Source: Smallanthus sonchifolius (lineage: Eukaryota; Streptophyta; Magnoliopsida; Asterales; Asteraceae). From it: a DNA stretch of 64,000 bases. The stretch spans positions 41,881,501 to 41,945,500 of the forward strand of contig CM042046.1 of assembly GCA_023525975.1 (NCBI GenBank), given 5' to 3'. Position 1 is the stretch's first letter. Every line of letters starts with the position of its first letter. The position numbers were made by a program, and so were the translations under genes. The notes beneath the pieces are model-generated. The model was not told the DNA's origin. It worked only from the letters and a program-made list of their open reading frames with translations, and ran no database searches. Shown piece after piece: positions 46,606 to 57,257 of the stretch.

Positions 46606-46789
46606 TTATAATAATCAATAAAAAACTTAATTATTTTTGTATCGTATTCCAAGAATGTCATTATTTTATGAAAATAAAAATAAAAACAAAAACATTCCAA
46701 TTTTCTTAAAAAAAAAAACATTCTACAGTAGAAATAGTTGGAAAATGTTGTGAGATGGAGTAATTTAAAACTTTGCAGTCACCCCTTCC

Positions 46790-47311
46790 TTCCTTCCCAT
46801 GGTCTCCACATTTGAGGGTAGCTAAACCGTCATCTTTCACTCTCTCTGCAATCTATAACACCACAGATCTTTCTTCCACAATCGCCATTACAATCAAATC
46901 ATCTTTCTTTCCTTCTTAATTGGTAAAATTATGATTAACATAATCATGGGTTGTTCATGTTTCATACCAATTCACACTTTATTTTCTTGTTGCAGGAGTT
47001 CTGCTTGATCGAGCATCGATCTGGGGAAGATCCGATGCTTTTTGATTGAATCTACAAACAATCCGACTGAGTTTCTGGTAATATTTTCTTGTCAAAATTG
47101 GGAACTTTTTGTAATTTGTTTTTAGTTAATTTGGGACGTGATGGTTATGCAGATAAGGTGTTTGATAAAAGTCCTGACTGAATTTGACTTGTGTTTATGT
47201 TTGTTTATTTATTGTATATGGTTCTGATGAGATCTGTGAGTTTGGATTCTGTCTGAATTTCGTCTAGTTTAGTTGATGATTTTTTATTTTTTGAAATTTT
47301 GGTTGTGTAGA
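46790..47311 (+). other. 5' UTR of the RRM gene with two introns
   Basis: The CT-rich leader has a donor TTAATTG/GTAAAA at 46922/46923 and acceptor TTGCAG at 46995. A middle exon 46996-47077 ends TTTCTG/GTAATA, and the acceptor TGTGTAG at 47310 is just before the ATG at 47312. The transcription start is not defined. Introns in the 5' UTR are common in plant RNA-binding protein genes. Confidence 0.6.
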
Positions 47312-47559
47312 ATGGAAATGGAGAATGGGAAGCTGTTCATTGGTGGGATTTCATGGGACACAAATGAAGAACGTTTAAAAGAGTATTTTCAAACTTTTGG
47401 TGAAGTAATTGAAGCTGTAATAATGAAGGATAGGACCACGGGTCGTGCTCGTGGGTTTGGTTTTGTTTTGTTGTGTTCTCTGACCCGGCTGTTGCTGAAA
47501 GAGTTGTGAAAGAAAAGCATATGATAGATGGTAGAACAGTAAGTTTTTTGTGTTATCCG

Positions 47560-48345
47560 TCGTGATGTTTGTGTGTTCATACCCAAGTTTTTGTTTCTTG
47601 ATTTCCACACGTGTAGTTGGGTTAAAATAGTGCGCCAGGCGTTCAGGAAAATGCATCAAGGTCGAAAAGGTGCGCCTCATGTAGCTCTGGGTCAAAATTG
47701 GGCATAATTTGGGTCATGTTTATATGTGAAAACAACCAAAGAGATGAAGAAATTATAAAAAGTTTACTTGATAAATAGATTAATATGTAAAACCGATGAG
47801 AGAGAGACAACTTATGGTTGTAAATAAAGCTTGTTTGATTGTACATGTGCTTTTTGCCAAGTTTTTGTTTATTGATTTTCACAACGCGTGCTTAGTTTCA
47901 AAGCGCGCCTCATGTATCTGAGTCAAAGTTGGTCAAAATTTGGGTGTCTATGATGTTTATTTGTAAAAACAACCAAAGGGATGAAGAAACTATAAGCAAG
48001 TTTACTTGATAAATAGGTTAGTATGTAAAACAGATGAGAGAGACTCAACTTATGGTTGTAAATAAAGCTTATTCGATTGTACGTGTGTTTATCGCCAAGC
48101 TTTTGTTTAGTGATTTTCACACGTGTGCTTGGTTTAAAAGGGGCGTTTAGAAAAATACGTCAAGGTCAAAAGGCGCGCCTCATGTAGTTTTGGGTCAAAA
48201 TTAGGGTGTGTAGGAGGTTTATAAGCAAAAACAACCAAAAGGATGAAGAAAGTATGAAGGTTTACTTTATAAACAGGTTGATATGTAAACAGATGAGAGA
48301 GACGCAACTTTTGGTTGTAACTAAAGGTTATTTTGGTCGTACATA
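47560..48345. repeat. Three tandem repeat units in intron 1 of the RRM gene
   Basis: Units of about 235-290 bases start near 47,580, 47,865 and 48,102. Each contains CACGTGTGCTTGGTTT-type sequence, GGTCAAAAGGCGCGCCTCAT, AAAACAACCAAAG(A/G)GATGAAGAAA, TTTACTTGATAAATAG and ACTTATGGTTGTAAATAAAG. Minus-strand ORFs in them are repeat by-products. A single diverged relative is at 400-615. Confidence 0.7.
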
Positions 48346-48365
48346 GATTCACTGCCTCACGTACA

Positions 48366-48417
48366 AAAGAAGGCTGTTCCAAGGGATGATCAACAGACCC
48401 TTAACAGGAGCAGTGGT
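48366..48417 (+). repeat. Duplicated exon segment of the RRM gene
   Basis: AAAGAAGGCTGTTCCAAGGG and the next 32 bases recur 122 bases downstream at 48,488-48,539. After both, TTGATTTGTTTGCATTTTGATT-like spacer sequence is also repeated. The upstream copy lacks the true acceptor context. It is a tandem duplication that placed a partial exon copy in the intron. Confidence 0.8.
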
Positions 48418-49930
48418 TGATTTGTTTGCATTTTGATTTACTTTATAAATAGGTTGATTTGTTTGCATTTTGATTCATAAGTAGAAGCAAAGAAGGCTGT
48501 TCCAAGGGATGATCAACAGACCCTTAACAGGAGCAGTGGCAGCAGTAACGGTTCACCGGGTCCCGTTCGCACAAAAAAGATTTTTGTTGGAGGGTTGGCA
48601 TCCTCGGTTACTGAAAGCGATTTCAAGAACTATTTTGACCAATTCGGGACAATAACCGATGTGGTGGTGATGTATGATCACAACACACAAAGGCCTAGAG
48701 GTTTTGGATTCATTACTTATGATTCAGAGGAATCTGTTGATAAAGCACTGCTCCGAACTTTCCATGAACTCAATGGTAAAATGGTGGAAGTAAAACGTGC
48801 GGTTCCAAAAGAGTCTTCTCCTGGTCCTAACAGGAACCAGAATAGTGGATTTAACTATGGTTTAAGTAGAACTAGTAGTTTTCTTAACTATGGTTTAAGC
48901 CAGGGGTATAATAGTCCAAGTTATGGACCAAGAATGGATGGTAGATATAGCCCGGTTTCTGTTGGTAGATCTGGTTATCCACCGTTTAGTCCATCTAGTT
49001 ATAATATGGGTTTAAATTCTGATTCAATTTTAGGTATAAAATATGGTGGAAATGGTAATTATAGCTCCAATATTGGATATGCGCTTGTAAACGATCCTAT
49101 GTATAATGTAGCTTCAGATAGGCATGCTGATCCATTTGGTGTTGGAAACTCTTCGGTTTTGAATTCTACTAATCATAACATGTGGGGGAATGGGAGCCAA
49201 AATTTCACTACTACCAACATTTTGGCTACTGGAAATGGGTCTGGCCGGATTGGAGCGATTTGGGGTGATTCCAATGGTGGTCAAGGTGGCGGCATTGGTG
49301 GTGGTAGTGCAAGCTTCATTGGCAGTAATCTTAGGTATGGAAATGAAGAGAGTACTATTGGGTATAGGAGGAGCAATGTGAATAGCATTGACCCGGCTTA
49401 TTCATATGGTGTGATTGATGATGGTGAAGTTGGTGGTGATACCATGTTTGGTGGTCGTGGCGGCAGCGCTGGTGGTGGTGGTTCGTTTTATGCAGACCCC
49501 ACTTGGCGGGCATCATCTCCTGAGCTGGAAGTACCTGATTTGTTTGGATATAGTCTTGGAAGTGGAGCTTCGGATGGTATACCCAAAAACTCAGTGGGTT
49601 ATGTCGGTTATAGTGTCACGGATAGATCAAACAGAGGTACGTTCCTTTTTATGTTTGATATCGCAGAGTATATGTGGATGCCTGGATGTGTATCTACTAA
49701 ATGAAATATATATTTTAGTTTGGAAATATAAAAAACAAGCATATTATTTCATCAATATTTAGTCTCTCTAAAATAGTTGAAGATGCAAGTTGTGTTTTTA
49801 TATGTTTCTATACAGTTATTAAAAATCATTTTGCATTCAAACTTATTCTGGACACAAGACTAAAATGGTAATTTCCAGTCATTCAACTTATAAAACAAAC
49901 AACATTCTTCATTCACCATTTAACCTTCAA

Positions 49931-50128
49931 GGGCTAGCATAGTGGTAAGCGCCTGATTCCCCTCTAGCAGGTTTCTTAAGTTCGAATCCTGCTTTCACTG
50001 GTCTGTCATAACCTCTTGTAGGCTATTTGCCCAACACAAGCTATGATTTACATGATCTTGTTGATTAGCAGGGTCTTGACGGGGTCCATGAGTTTTTCGG
50101 TAATGATTTCTCATGGTTACCAAAAAAA
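49931..50128 (+). mobile_element. tRNA-derived SINE in the last intron of the RRM gene
   Basis: The head carries a box A-like TAGCATAGTGGTAAGC (49,934) and a box B-like AGTTCGAATCC (49,979) at Pol III promoter spacing. It is followed by a tRNA-unrelated body and a short A-run ending near 50,128. Length of about 200 bp is typical for plant SINEs. Target duplications were not clear. Confidence 0.6.
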
Positions 50129-50257
50129 GTTCATATCCAAACATGGCTTATTGAAAAAAAAGTAGAATAATAAACAAGGAAAGAAAACAAATAAATGGTA
50201 AAACGCTTTCCATCTCTTATTGTGCTTTTATATCTGATTTCAGGAATCGCTGCATAG

Positions 50258-50930
50258 AAAGATTGATATATGGAGATATGAAAACTTACGAAGATGAAGT
50301 AAAAGATTAAAGGATTTTGTGATTTTATTGAACACGCCCCGTTAAAAAGAGGTACATCGGTTTTTAGAACACCGTACATTTGGTTAGATTTAATCGAAGC
50401 GCTTGTTATATATTACACGTTACATGATTTGGTTTATAAAGTAGGCTTTCTGAACTGTGAGTTCATATGAGTTGTGAATCTTGGATTGCAGATATACAGC
50501 TGGTGTCATTACTTATGGTGACATCAAGATTACTGGAAACGAAGAAAAGAATTGATTTTTTTTTTTGGTTTTTTAAACTTTTGTATGTCAATCCCAGAAA
50601 AGTTATAGTTTTTTTTGGTAAGGTATGTGGTCTTTTCTTCCATAGCCATGTTAGGGTTTTGTTGTTGATTTGATTGTTTGAATTTTGAAATGTTTGGTGG
50701 GAAAAATACTCTTGTTGGATGCTAAATTGGGATCAATGAAACTACCTATATTTAGTATATTTCTTTTTTTTTCTTCCAAGATTGGATTTTTCTCCTTGTT
50801 TTTATTGATAGGAGCATATGTACTATTGTAAAATATCATATTTCATCGAATTAGAGAGTTCATAAATTGTTAAAGTCGACTAATTTCTTAAAGCAAAACA
50901 AATCACCTCGTTTGATTTTTACAGTTTGGT
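50258..50930 (+). other. Probable 3' UTR and downstream DNA of the RRM gene
   Basis: After the stop at 50257 an additional acceptor-like TTGGATTGCAG at 50,481-50,491 may mark a 3' UTR exon. Several AATAAA-like signals follow, but none is decisive. No coding frame is recognised. Confidence 0.4.
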
Positions 50931-51265
50931 TTCAATAGTTTAACGGTTTGAAACCGAACTGGTCGTTTAACCCTTTCCAATTTATTTACCTTTTCATTTT
51001 TAGATTTTTAGATAATGTAGTTATGTATATGTATTATATTCATGACCATCTTTTATTATTTTTGAACTTTTTAGTACAAACTAATAATTTTAAAATACAA
51101 AAAAAATTGATTCAAACCGCCAAAATTGGTCGGTCTACACAAAATGGTGTTTGTCGCTTCATTAAACTGTAATTAGCGGGTTGGCTGGTTTCTTTGTTGT
51201 TTCACTAAACTGTAATTAGCGGGTTGGCCTAGTATCTTTTGCTAAAATTCATCGAACCCGGCCAT
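50930..51265. repeat. AAACCG-rich MITE fragment
   Basis: It shares TTTGAAACCGAACTGGTCG, GTTATGTATATGTATTATA and TAATTAGCGGGTTGGC words with the 2202-2598 MITE in the same order. TAATTAGCGGGTTGGC is repeated in tandem (51,168; 51,211). Terminal repeats are decayed. Confidence 0.5.
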
Positions 51266-51410
51266 GAAAACCCAACTCAAATTATGTTTAAAAGCAATGT
51301 GTGTTATCTAATTGAAAACTTATATTCAAAGAAAATGACATTTTAGAAGTTTGGAAGGAGTTGTTTTAACATGCTAAGATGCAAGGCATGTATCACACTT
51401 TCCAGTATAT

Positions 51411-51696
51411 AGAGATGCACAATAAACCGGTGTGGATTTGGGAATCCAAACCGGTTTAGAAACCAACTTGAATTGATTCTGAAACCGGTTTGAGTTTCAA
51501 CTAGTGGTTTGAAACCGGTTTGTAACCATATAGATTGAAACCGGTTTAACCTGAATCGAACCAGTCAAAACCTCATAAAAACTAGTTCAACCTGGTTTTA
51601 AACCAGTCAACCCCCCTCATCCGTTCAAACCGGTTTTGTCTTTTATTGACCAAACTCGAACCATTTGAGCCTAAAAGCCAATTTGTACACCTCTGT
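51411..51696. mobile_element. MITE with 8-bp target duplication
   Basis: The inverted ends AGAGATGCACAA and TTGTACACCTCT are flanked by CAGTATAT at 51403-51410 and 51697-51704, fitting the hAT superfamily. The interior is made of AAACCGGTTT palindromes in many copies and is non-coding. The element edge may be off by one or two bases. Confidence 0.7.
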
Positions 51697-52056
51697 CAGT
51701 ATATATAAACCCAATATTTACATGTAGGCTCGTTATCTACTACACTTTCTTTTTCTCTTTTAAGAATGGGTAACTCATATTTCTAAATCTACACCAATAT
51801 CATCATAGGGTTAGAACCTTCAACTATTTAAAAAGTAATATCTTTACTAGATATCTTGATATTGTTAGACTAGAAGCCCTTTGATCGTTATTTCATATCT
51901 ATTGAAAATAATATTTCACAAATTATTTTTGTTATTTCGAACCATTTAAAAATAATTATTATTTTTCTATTATAGGTCGTATTTTATAATATAGTTAACG
52001 TATAATAAAACCTTTATCATTATATCTCTTTTGTTAGATTAAATGTTTAATCTATA

Positions 52057-52466
52057 TCTATACTATATAATAAATAAAGGTTTTTCTTGCCACGTGTCGT
52101 CTCCATATTCACTCTCGTCAATTTTTTCCCGCCTCCCTCTTATTAAATACCCATATATCTTTTAATAATAATATATATTTAACTAAAATACTAATTATAT
52201 TAATAAAACACATTTATTTTAAATTATCCTTTATTATAAGAAATTTGAAATCTAATTATGTAACTTTTATTTTAAATTACATTAAATACTAATTAATGTA
52301 TTTTTGAAACTCAATTATATATTAGTTTCTACATTTTTTGAATTTTGTTTCTATCTTTGGTATATGTAATACATTTTTACACATGTAAAATACATAAATA
52401 AAAATTTTAAGAATTTTATGTATTAATACTTTTCATCCCGTGTATATTACACGGGTTCTAAGCTAC
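52057..52466 (+). mobile_element. Short non-autonomous Helitron
   Basis: It begins TCTATACTATATAATAAATA and carries a perfect hairpin CCCGTGTATATTACACGGG (52,438-52,456), then TTCTAAGCTAC, where other copies end CTAG. A second 3' end follows at once (CCCGTGTAATACACGGG, then CTAG at 52,543-52,546), so an end fragment of a relative abuts it. Confidence 0.7.
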
Positions 52467-52849
52467 ACATACTATGTAAATATTTATTACTAAGTATATA
52501 AAATTGCATTTATTCAGCCCGTGTAATACACGGGAATCTAACCTAGTCATCTTATAAGTAAAAATATTTTGTTAATATCAATTTAATTTCATTTTATTCA
52601 TATCCATAAAAAGGTAAATGATAGTAAATACCAACTTCAAAATAAAATTGGAACATAGAATGTCACAAATTCAAATAAAGAAAAGATTGAATTTATGGAG
52701 GAGAAGAGACATAAAAATTATAAAAGGGACAAAAAGATATCAACAGATTCACAGAGGGGAAGAGTCATTAAGATAATATCTTAAGATCTAATATTAAAAA
52801 AATTAATTCATTTAACTTTTAATTATTTAATGGTTTCTAAATTTTAAAT

Positions 52850-53045
52850 AGGTTTGTAAACGAATCGAACGAACATGAACGGGGCTTGTTCGTGTTCGTT
52901 TGTTTAACTTTAACCGAATAAATGAACGAACACTTAAACTAACATATTTTCTTGTTTGTGTTCGTTCATTAAGAAAATGAATGTGTTCATGTTCGTTCAT
53001 TAATATTCTAAACGAACGTTTCACGAACGAAAACAAACATCAATT
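52850..53045. repeat. TTCGTT/AACGAA-rich MITE, left half
   Basis: Dense ACGAACGAAC and GTTCGTTCATT words in both orientations. The same vocabulary resumes at 54,119-54,270, after a block of Helitrons, suggesting one MITE split by later insertions. Confidence 0.5.
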
Positions 53046-53219
53046 AAAAAAATGTGAATATTTAAATTAAATCTTAAAATATTATCATAATTATATCCAA
53101 CATTTCTGGACTAAAGAAAGATATCAAATTGATATTAAACTAGACTTACGATATTAAAATATGAAACTAAATTGATTTTAAATTAATATTAACAATAAAT
53201 AAATTTGAATGAATCTTAC

Positions 53220-53548
53220 TACTCTAATAATAAAAATATCTTATGCCACGTGTTGCCTTCATATTTTTTCTAATCATTTTTTCCCGCATGTTTCTCTTAT
53301 TAATTACACATCTCTTTTTTAGTAATGTTTTATTTTTAAAGAAAATATTAATTATAGTAATAAAACACATTTATTTTAAATTATCTATTATTTTAAGAAA
53401 CTCTAAAATTTAATTCTGTAACTTTTTTAACCAAATAGTTAATGCAAGTCAGATTATATTTGATAGAAATTAATGTATTTTATAAACACAATTATATATT
53501 AATTTTTACATATTTTTAAACTTAAAAAAATCATTTGTATATATAATA
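53220..53548 (+). mobile_element. Diverged Helitron copy, forward, truncated
   Basis: TACTCTAATAATAAAAATAT, then ATGCCACGTGTTGCCTTCAT, follows the family layout, but the body is diverged and the 3' hairpin is missing. It runs directly into the reverse copy at 53549. Confidence 0.5.
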
Positions 53549-53965
53549 CTAGGTTAGAAACCCCGTGTATTACACGAGTTGAATAAATGAAATGTTATAC
53601 ACTTAGTAATAAAAATTCACATATTACATATTTATGACATATTACAAAGCTTTTTAATACAATTTTAGAAACGTTATATAGTTATTTTTTAAAATTATTT
53701 TATAAAAAGAATGAACGAAATATTCAATTTTTAAAAATGTTTTATAAACAAACCTATTTTTTTAAATAAAAAATATTTTATAAAAATAATTATATAAATC
53801 ATTATTATTTAATAGGAGAGAGAAGCGGGAAACAAAAAATTATAAAAAAACAATTAAAAAAATTGTGTATAATTAATAGGAGAGAGAAGCGGGAAAAAAA
53901 GGATGAGAATGCATAGGAGAGTGACAAGTGTCATCTCAAAACATTTATTTATTATATAGTATAGA
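53549..53965 (-). mobile_element. Short non-autonomous Helitron, reverse orientation
   Basis: On the minus strand it starts TCTATACTATATAATAAATA at 53965 and ends CTAG at 53549 after the hairpin CTCGTGTAATACACGGGG. It is the same subfamily as 21866-22239. A further forward end remnant with CTAG lies at 54,115-54,118. Confidence 0.65.
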
Positions 53966-54118
53966 TAATACATTTTCCACTTATAAAATGTACATAAATA
54001 TTTTAAAATTTTATTCGTCCCGTATACTACACAGGTTTTTAAAGATATAAATTTTGTATTATTAAATATATAATATTATATTTTATCAACCTATGTAATA
54101 CACGAGATTATAACCTAG

Positions 54119-54275
54119 TATTTAAACAAACATAAATAGACGAACATAAGTGAACAAATATAAACAAACGTAAATGAACGAACGGAACATGTGTTTATAT
54201 GTATTCGTTTGTTAAATGAACGAACATAAACAAACTTCCGTTGAACGTTTCACTGAACGTTCAATTCATCGATTC
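54119..54275. repeat. TTCGTT/AACGAA-rich MITE, right half
   Basis: ACATAAATAGACGAACATAA, AATGAACGAACGGAACATG and TTCGTTTGTTAAATGAACG continue the pattern interrupted at about 53,045. Confidence 0.5.
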
Positions 54276-54500
54276 CTTTATATGACTGATTATAAACGTC
54301 AATCGAAATTCTATGACATAGTTTTAAAATTCTTGTTTTAAAAATAATTCATGGGCCAATTCACAAAATAAGAAAGTTCTGTGGCCAAAATTATATATCA
54401 AAATCTAATGGAGATCAGCTTATAACCATTAACCACCACTCACTGCCATATATCTTCCCATCTTCCAATCTTCCCTGCACACACCTTTCTCAAAAACCAG

Positions 54501-54537
54501 AAAAAATAAAATAAAATAAAATAAAATAAAATAAAAT
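54501..54537. repeat. (AAAAT)n microsatellite in a 5' UTR
   Basis: About seven AAAAT/ATAAA pentamer units lie 10 bases before the Ycf33-domain gene ATG. Confidence 0.85.
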
Positions 54538-54547
54538 TATAACCACC

Positions 54548-55129
54548 ATGAAGACCTTCACTCTAAGATCTCAATTCTACATCCCAACTCACTTCAATCC
54601 AATCTCCCCCAAAACAAAAATCACCAAAACCCCTCCAAGAACCAAGCTTTTGAACAAACCCATGTTTTTTGACTCAGAAAGAGTCAAAATCACACCCAAA
54701 ACCATCAAATCAAACCCAACAGAGAAACTATTTGGGGCTAAAGAATCACACCCATTTTGCCTATCAACAAAAGTAGAGAAATTTATTGGTTTTGATGATA
54801 ATTCAAGGTGTTTGATGGTGGGGGCTGTCACTCTAGGGTTTATGGTGCTGCTTATGGGTTCTGATGACCACCAAATGGCATTAGCTTTTGGGCCAGAAGG
54901 TCCATTGATGGAGGATTTTTGGGATAATATGAGAAGATATGGGCTTTACGCTTTGACTGTGAGTAGTGGTGTTTTGTATGCAGTTTTTCAGCCTCTTTAT
55001 GAGTTGTTGAAGAATCCCATTTCAGCCATTCTTGTTCTGACAATTCTTGGAGGTGGGTTCTACATTGTTTCTCAAGTGGTTTCTGCCATGGTTGGTATCA
55101 CTGATTTTAGTTATGAACTTAATTATTAG
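54548..55129 (+). CDS. Ycf33-domain (DUF751) plastid protein, nuclear-encoded
   Basis: An uninterrupted 193-residue ORF in good start context (ACCACCATGAAG). Residues 1 to about 75 are rich in Lys, Thr, Ser and Pro with few acids, a plausible transit peptide. A hydrophobic segment near 88-105 (MVGAVTLGFMVLLMG) is followed by ALAFGPEGPLMEDFWDNMRR, where a lumen- or stroma-facing cleavage or loop could lie. The C-terminal part (FWDNMRRYGLYALTV, ELLKNPISAILVL, YIVSQVVSAMVGITD) matches the Ycf33/DUF751 pattern: an FWxNxxRY start, a central LLKNP and an AMVG end, with two membrane spans. Ycf33 is encoded in some algal plastids and in cyanobacteria; its role is not established to my knowledge. No intron or lesion is seen. 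Confidence 0.75.
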   Translation: MKTFTLRSQFYIPTHFNPISPKTKITKTPPRTKLLNKPMFFDSERVKITPKTIKSNPTEKLFGAKESHPFCLSTKVEKFIGFDDNSRCLMVGAVTLGFMVLLMGSDDHQMALAFGPEGPLMEDFWDNMRRYGLYALTVSSGVLYAVFQPLYELLKNPISAILVLTILGGGFYIVSQVVSAMVGITDFSYELNY

Positions 55130-55539
55130 CCACAGTTTGATAATGATGATGATGGTGATTGTAATCATAGACTTGGTTGATTATATTTGTGTTTTGTTGT
55201 TCAATGCTGATAGCAAAATACCATAGTTTTTGATCTTGTTCTTTTGTATCCATGTGTTTATCTTGGTATTATTTCAATATCGCGATTCGATTCCTGCATT
55301 TTGGGCACACCTGTGAACATCTTGAGGTTTTGGACTATTTTTTTAAAATACATTCAACAAAACCTCTGATTTTGATCTTTTGTCTATGACTGTTTGATGA
55401 ATGCTCACTTCATTCGGGTTTGGTAGACATGGAGTGTCAATATGGAGTATATCAGAATGGATTAATAAAGTTCTCATCTACTATTTGGTGGAAGTTTATG
55501 AGTTGGTGGAACATATGATTACTTGTGTATCGTATGCGA

Positions 55540-55869
55540 CATAGTTGTCGAAGGCGCGAGGCGCACTCAAGGTACATTGGGTGAGCCTTGGGCCTAAGCG
55601 TAAGTCGCTTAAAAAGCGAGGGCCCGAGATGAGCAAGGCGATAGCATAAACGTACCATTTTTAAGAGTTTTAGACATGTTTTAGGTTTGTTTAGGGCTAG
55701 TTTAGGCCGGTTCCAGGACATTTTTGGATGTTTCGAACCAGTTTGGCCGAAATTTTATAGGATTTGGTCGGAGTTTGATTGGAATCTTACCATAGCGCCT
55801 GGTTTGCCACGAGGAGTTTATCCTGCGCCACGCCTCTCCTGAGCGACTAGGTCGCCTTTGACAACTATG
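55540..55869. mobile_element. MITE with CATAGTTGTC terminal inverted repeats
   Basis: CATAGTTGTCGAAGGCG (55540) and CGCCTTTGACAACTATG (ending 55869) are inverted with one mismatch. The interior has GGCGCGAGGCGCACTC and GCCACGCCTCTCC, also partly inverted. It is non-coding and GC-rich for this window. A target duplication was not clear. Confidence 0.7.
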
Positions 55870-56201
55870 ATCTATAGATACGCGATCAAGATAAGACGAT
55901 TTGTTGGAAGTATTTAAAAATTTGTCCAAAATTTTATTGTGACTGGGACAACTCCTTAAAGAATTGGATACCCAATTTCCCATTAAAAACTTTGTGAATA
56001 TAGTTATATATGATCACTAACATGTAACAAACTATTAACCTTGTATATGTTCCATGTTTTGTCCTCAAATCACATGTTCCAACCTTTGTCATATAGTAAA
56101 ACACCTCATTGGTACAAAAGCATCATCTTCCTTCAAACTATTTCCCTGTTTAATAACGTATCGAAGACCAAGTACGGGTCTTACACGATCTTGATCACAC
56201 A

Positions 56202-57257
56202 ATGGCAGATCATAACACGAAGGACCCGTTACTCAAAAAAGGAAAAATATACAAAGACCAACCTCTTATCTACCCGCCATCGATCTCCACAAACCAATTT
56301 TGTTTGAAACAAATGTCGGTTATCCTGGCTGCATACTTGACCATGGGCACTGTCTGTTTTTCCCTGATTCAAGATCAAATCAGTGGCAAGAAAACCAACA
56401 AGATCCTGGATGCGGTTTATTTCTGTGTGATCACAATGACAGCTGCAGGATATGGTGATGTAGGACCAGAAACCAAATTGGCAAAATCTTTAGCTTGTAT
56501 CTTTGTGTTTACAGGCTTGGCTCTTGGTGGCTTTGTTCTTAGCAAAGCAGCAGATTACATTGTTGAAAGACAAGAAATCTTGCTTGTAAAAGCAATACAC
56601 GCGCGTGAAACATACGGTCCAAACGACATACTCAAAGAAGCTGAAACAAATAAAGCCAAGTACAAGTTTCTTACTGTTCTTACACTTATTATCTTCCTCA
56701 TGACTCTTGGAACTTTATTCTTGTCACTTGTTGAGAAATTAAGCTACTTTGAAGCCTTTTATTGCGTATGTGCAACGATCACGACTCTGGGGTATGGGGA
56801 TAAGAGCTTCTCGACCCGAGGAGGGCGTTTGTTTGCTGTTTTTTGGATCTTGATTACTACAGTCTCTTTAGCACAACTTTTTGTGTATTTGGTTGAACTT
56901 TGGACTGAAAACAGACGATGCACGCTTGCACATTGGGTGCTTAACAGGAAACTGACAATCCAAGATCTTGAAAAAGCTGATCTTGATGATGACAAAGTTG
57001 TTAGGTACATTTCAACCACAAACTTCACTTTTTAGTTTCAAATCTTGATGTTGATCATCACATTTCTATGTGGTTCTATGTTTTTTTTTTGCAGTGCTGC
57101 AGAATATATTGTGTATAAGTTGAGAGAGATGGGGAAAGTGAGCAATGAAGATATTGCCATTGTGGTTGAAGGTTTCAAGAATCTTGATGTTGATCGTTCG
57201 GGAACATTGACAGTGAACGATTTGAAGATCATCGAGTCGTTTGAACCACAATGTTGA
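56202..57257 (+). CDS. TPK: Two-pore potassium channel (TPK family), two exons
   Basis: A K+-selective channel subunit, usually in the vacuolar membrane; two subunits make the four-part pore. Exons 56202-57004 and 57095-57257 (AG/GTACAT donor, TTTTGCAG acceptor, junction inside a Ser codon) give 321 residues. Two pore loops carry the K+ filter GYGD: TMTAAGYGDVGP near residue 89 and TITTLGYGDKSF near 204. Four membrane segments flank them. The C-terminal tail has two EF-hand-like loops, DLDDDKVVSAAE (spanning the intron) and DVDRSGTLTVND, suggesting Ca2+ control. The N terminus is short (about 38 residues) and lacks the RRxSxS-type 14-3-3 site of TPK1. The ATG at 56202 is the first in frame with good downstream conservation; an unspliced upstream exon cannot be excluded. 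No lesion is seen. Confidence 0.9.

Larger units (their letters stand above)
47312..50257 (+). pseudogene. hnRNP-type two-RRM, glycine-rich RNA-binding protein gene, RRM1 broken
   Basis: The family binds single-stranded RNA in nucleus and cytoplasm through two RRMs. Exon 1 (47312-47538) has RNP2 LFIGGI and RNP1 RGFGFV. Directly after RNP1 a 5-base tandem gain (47,464-47,474) shifts the frame; the old frame continues as SDPAVAERVVKEKHMIDGRT. The exon ends ACA/GTAAGT, one G short of what the frame needs. Exon 2 (48482-49636) resumes EAKKAVPRDDQQTLNRSSGS, with complete RRM2 (KIFVGGL, RGFGFITY) and a long Gly/Ser/Asn-rich tail. The last exon, 50244-50257, adds GIAA and stop, giving the usual NRGIAA end. 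Part of exon 2 is duplicated at 48,366-48,417. RRM2 and the tail are intact, so either this is a young pseudogene, or a shorter protein is made, or the assembly has errors. Confidence 0.8.
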
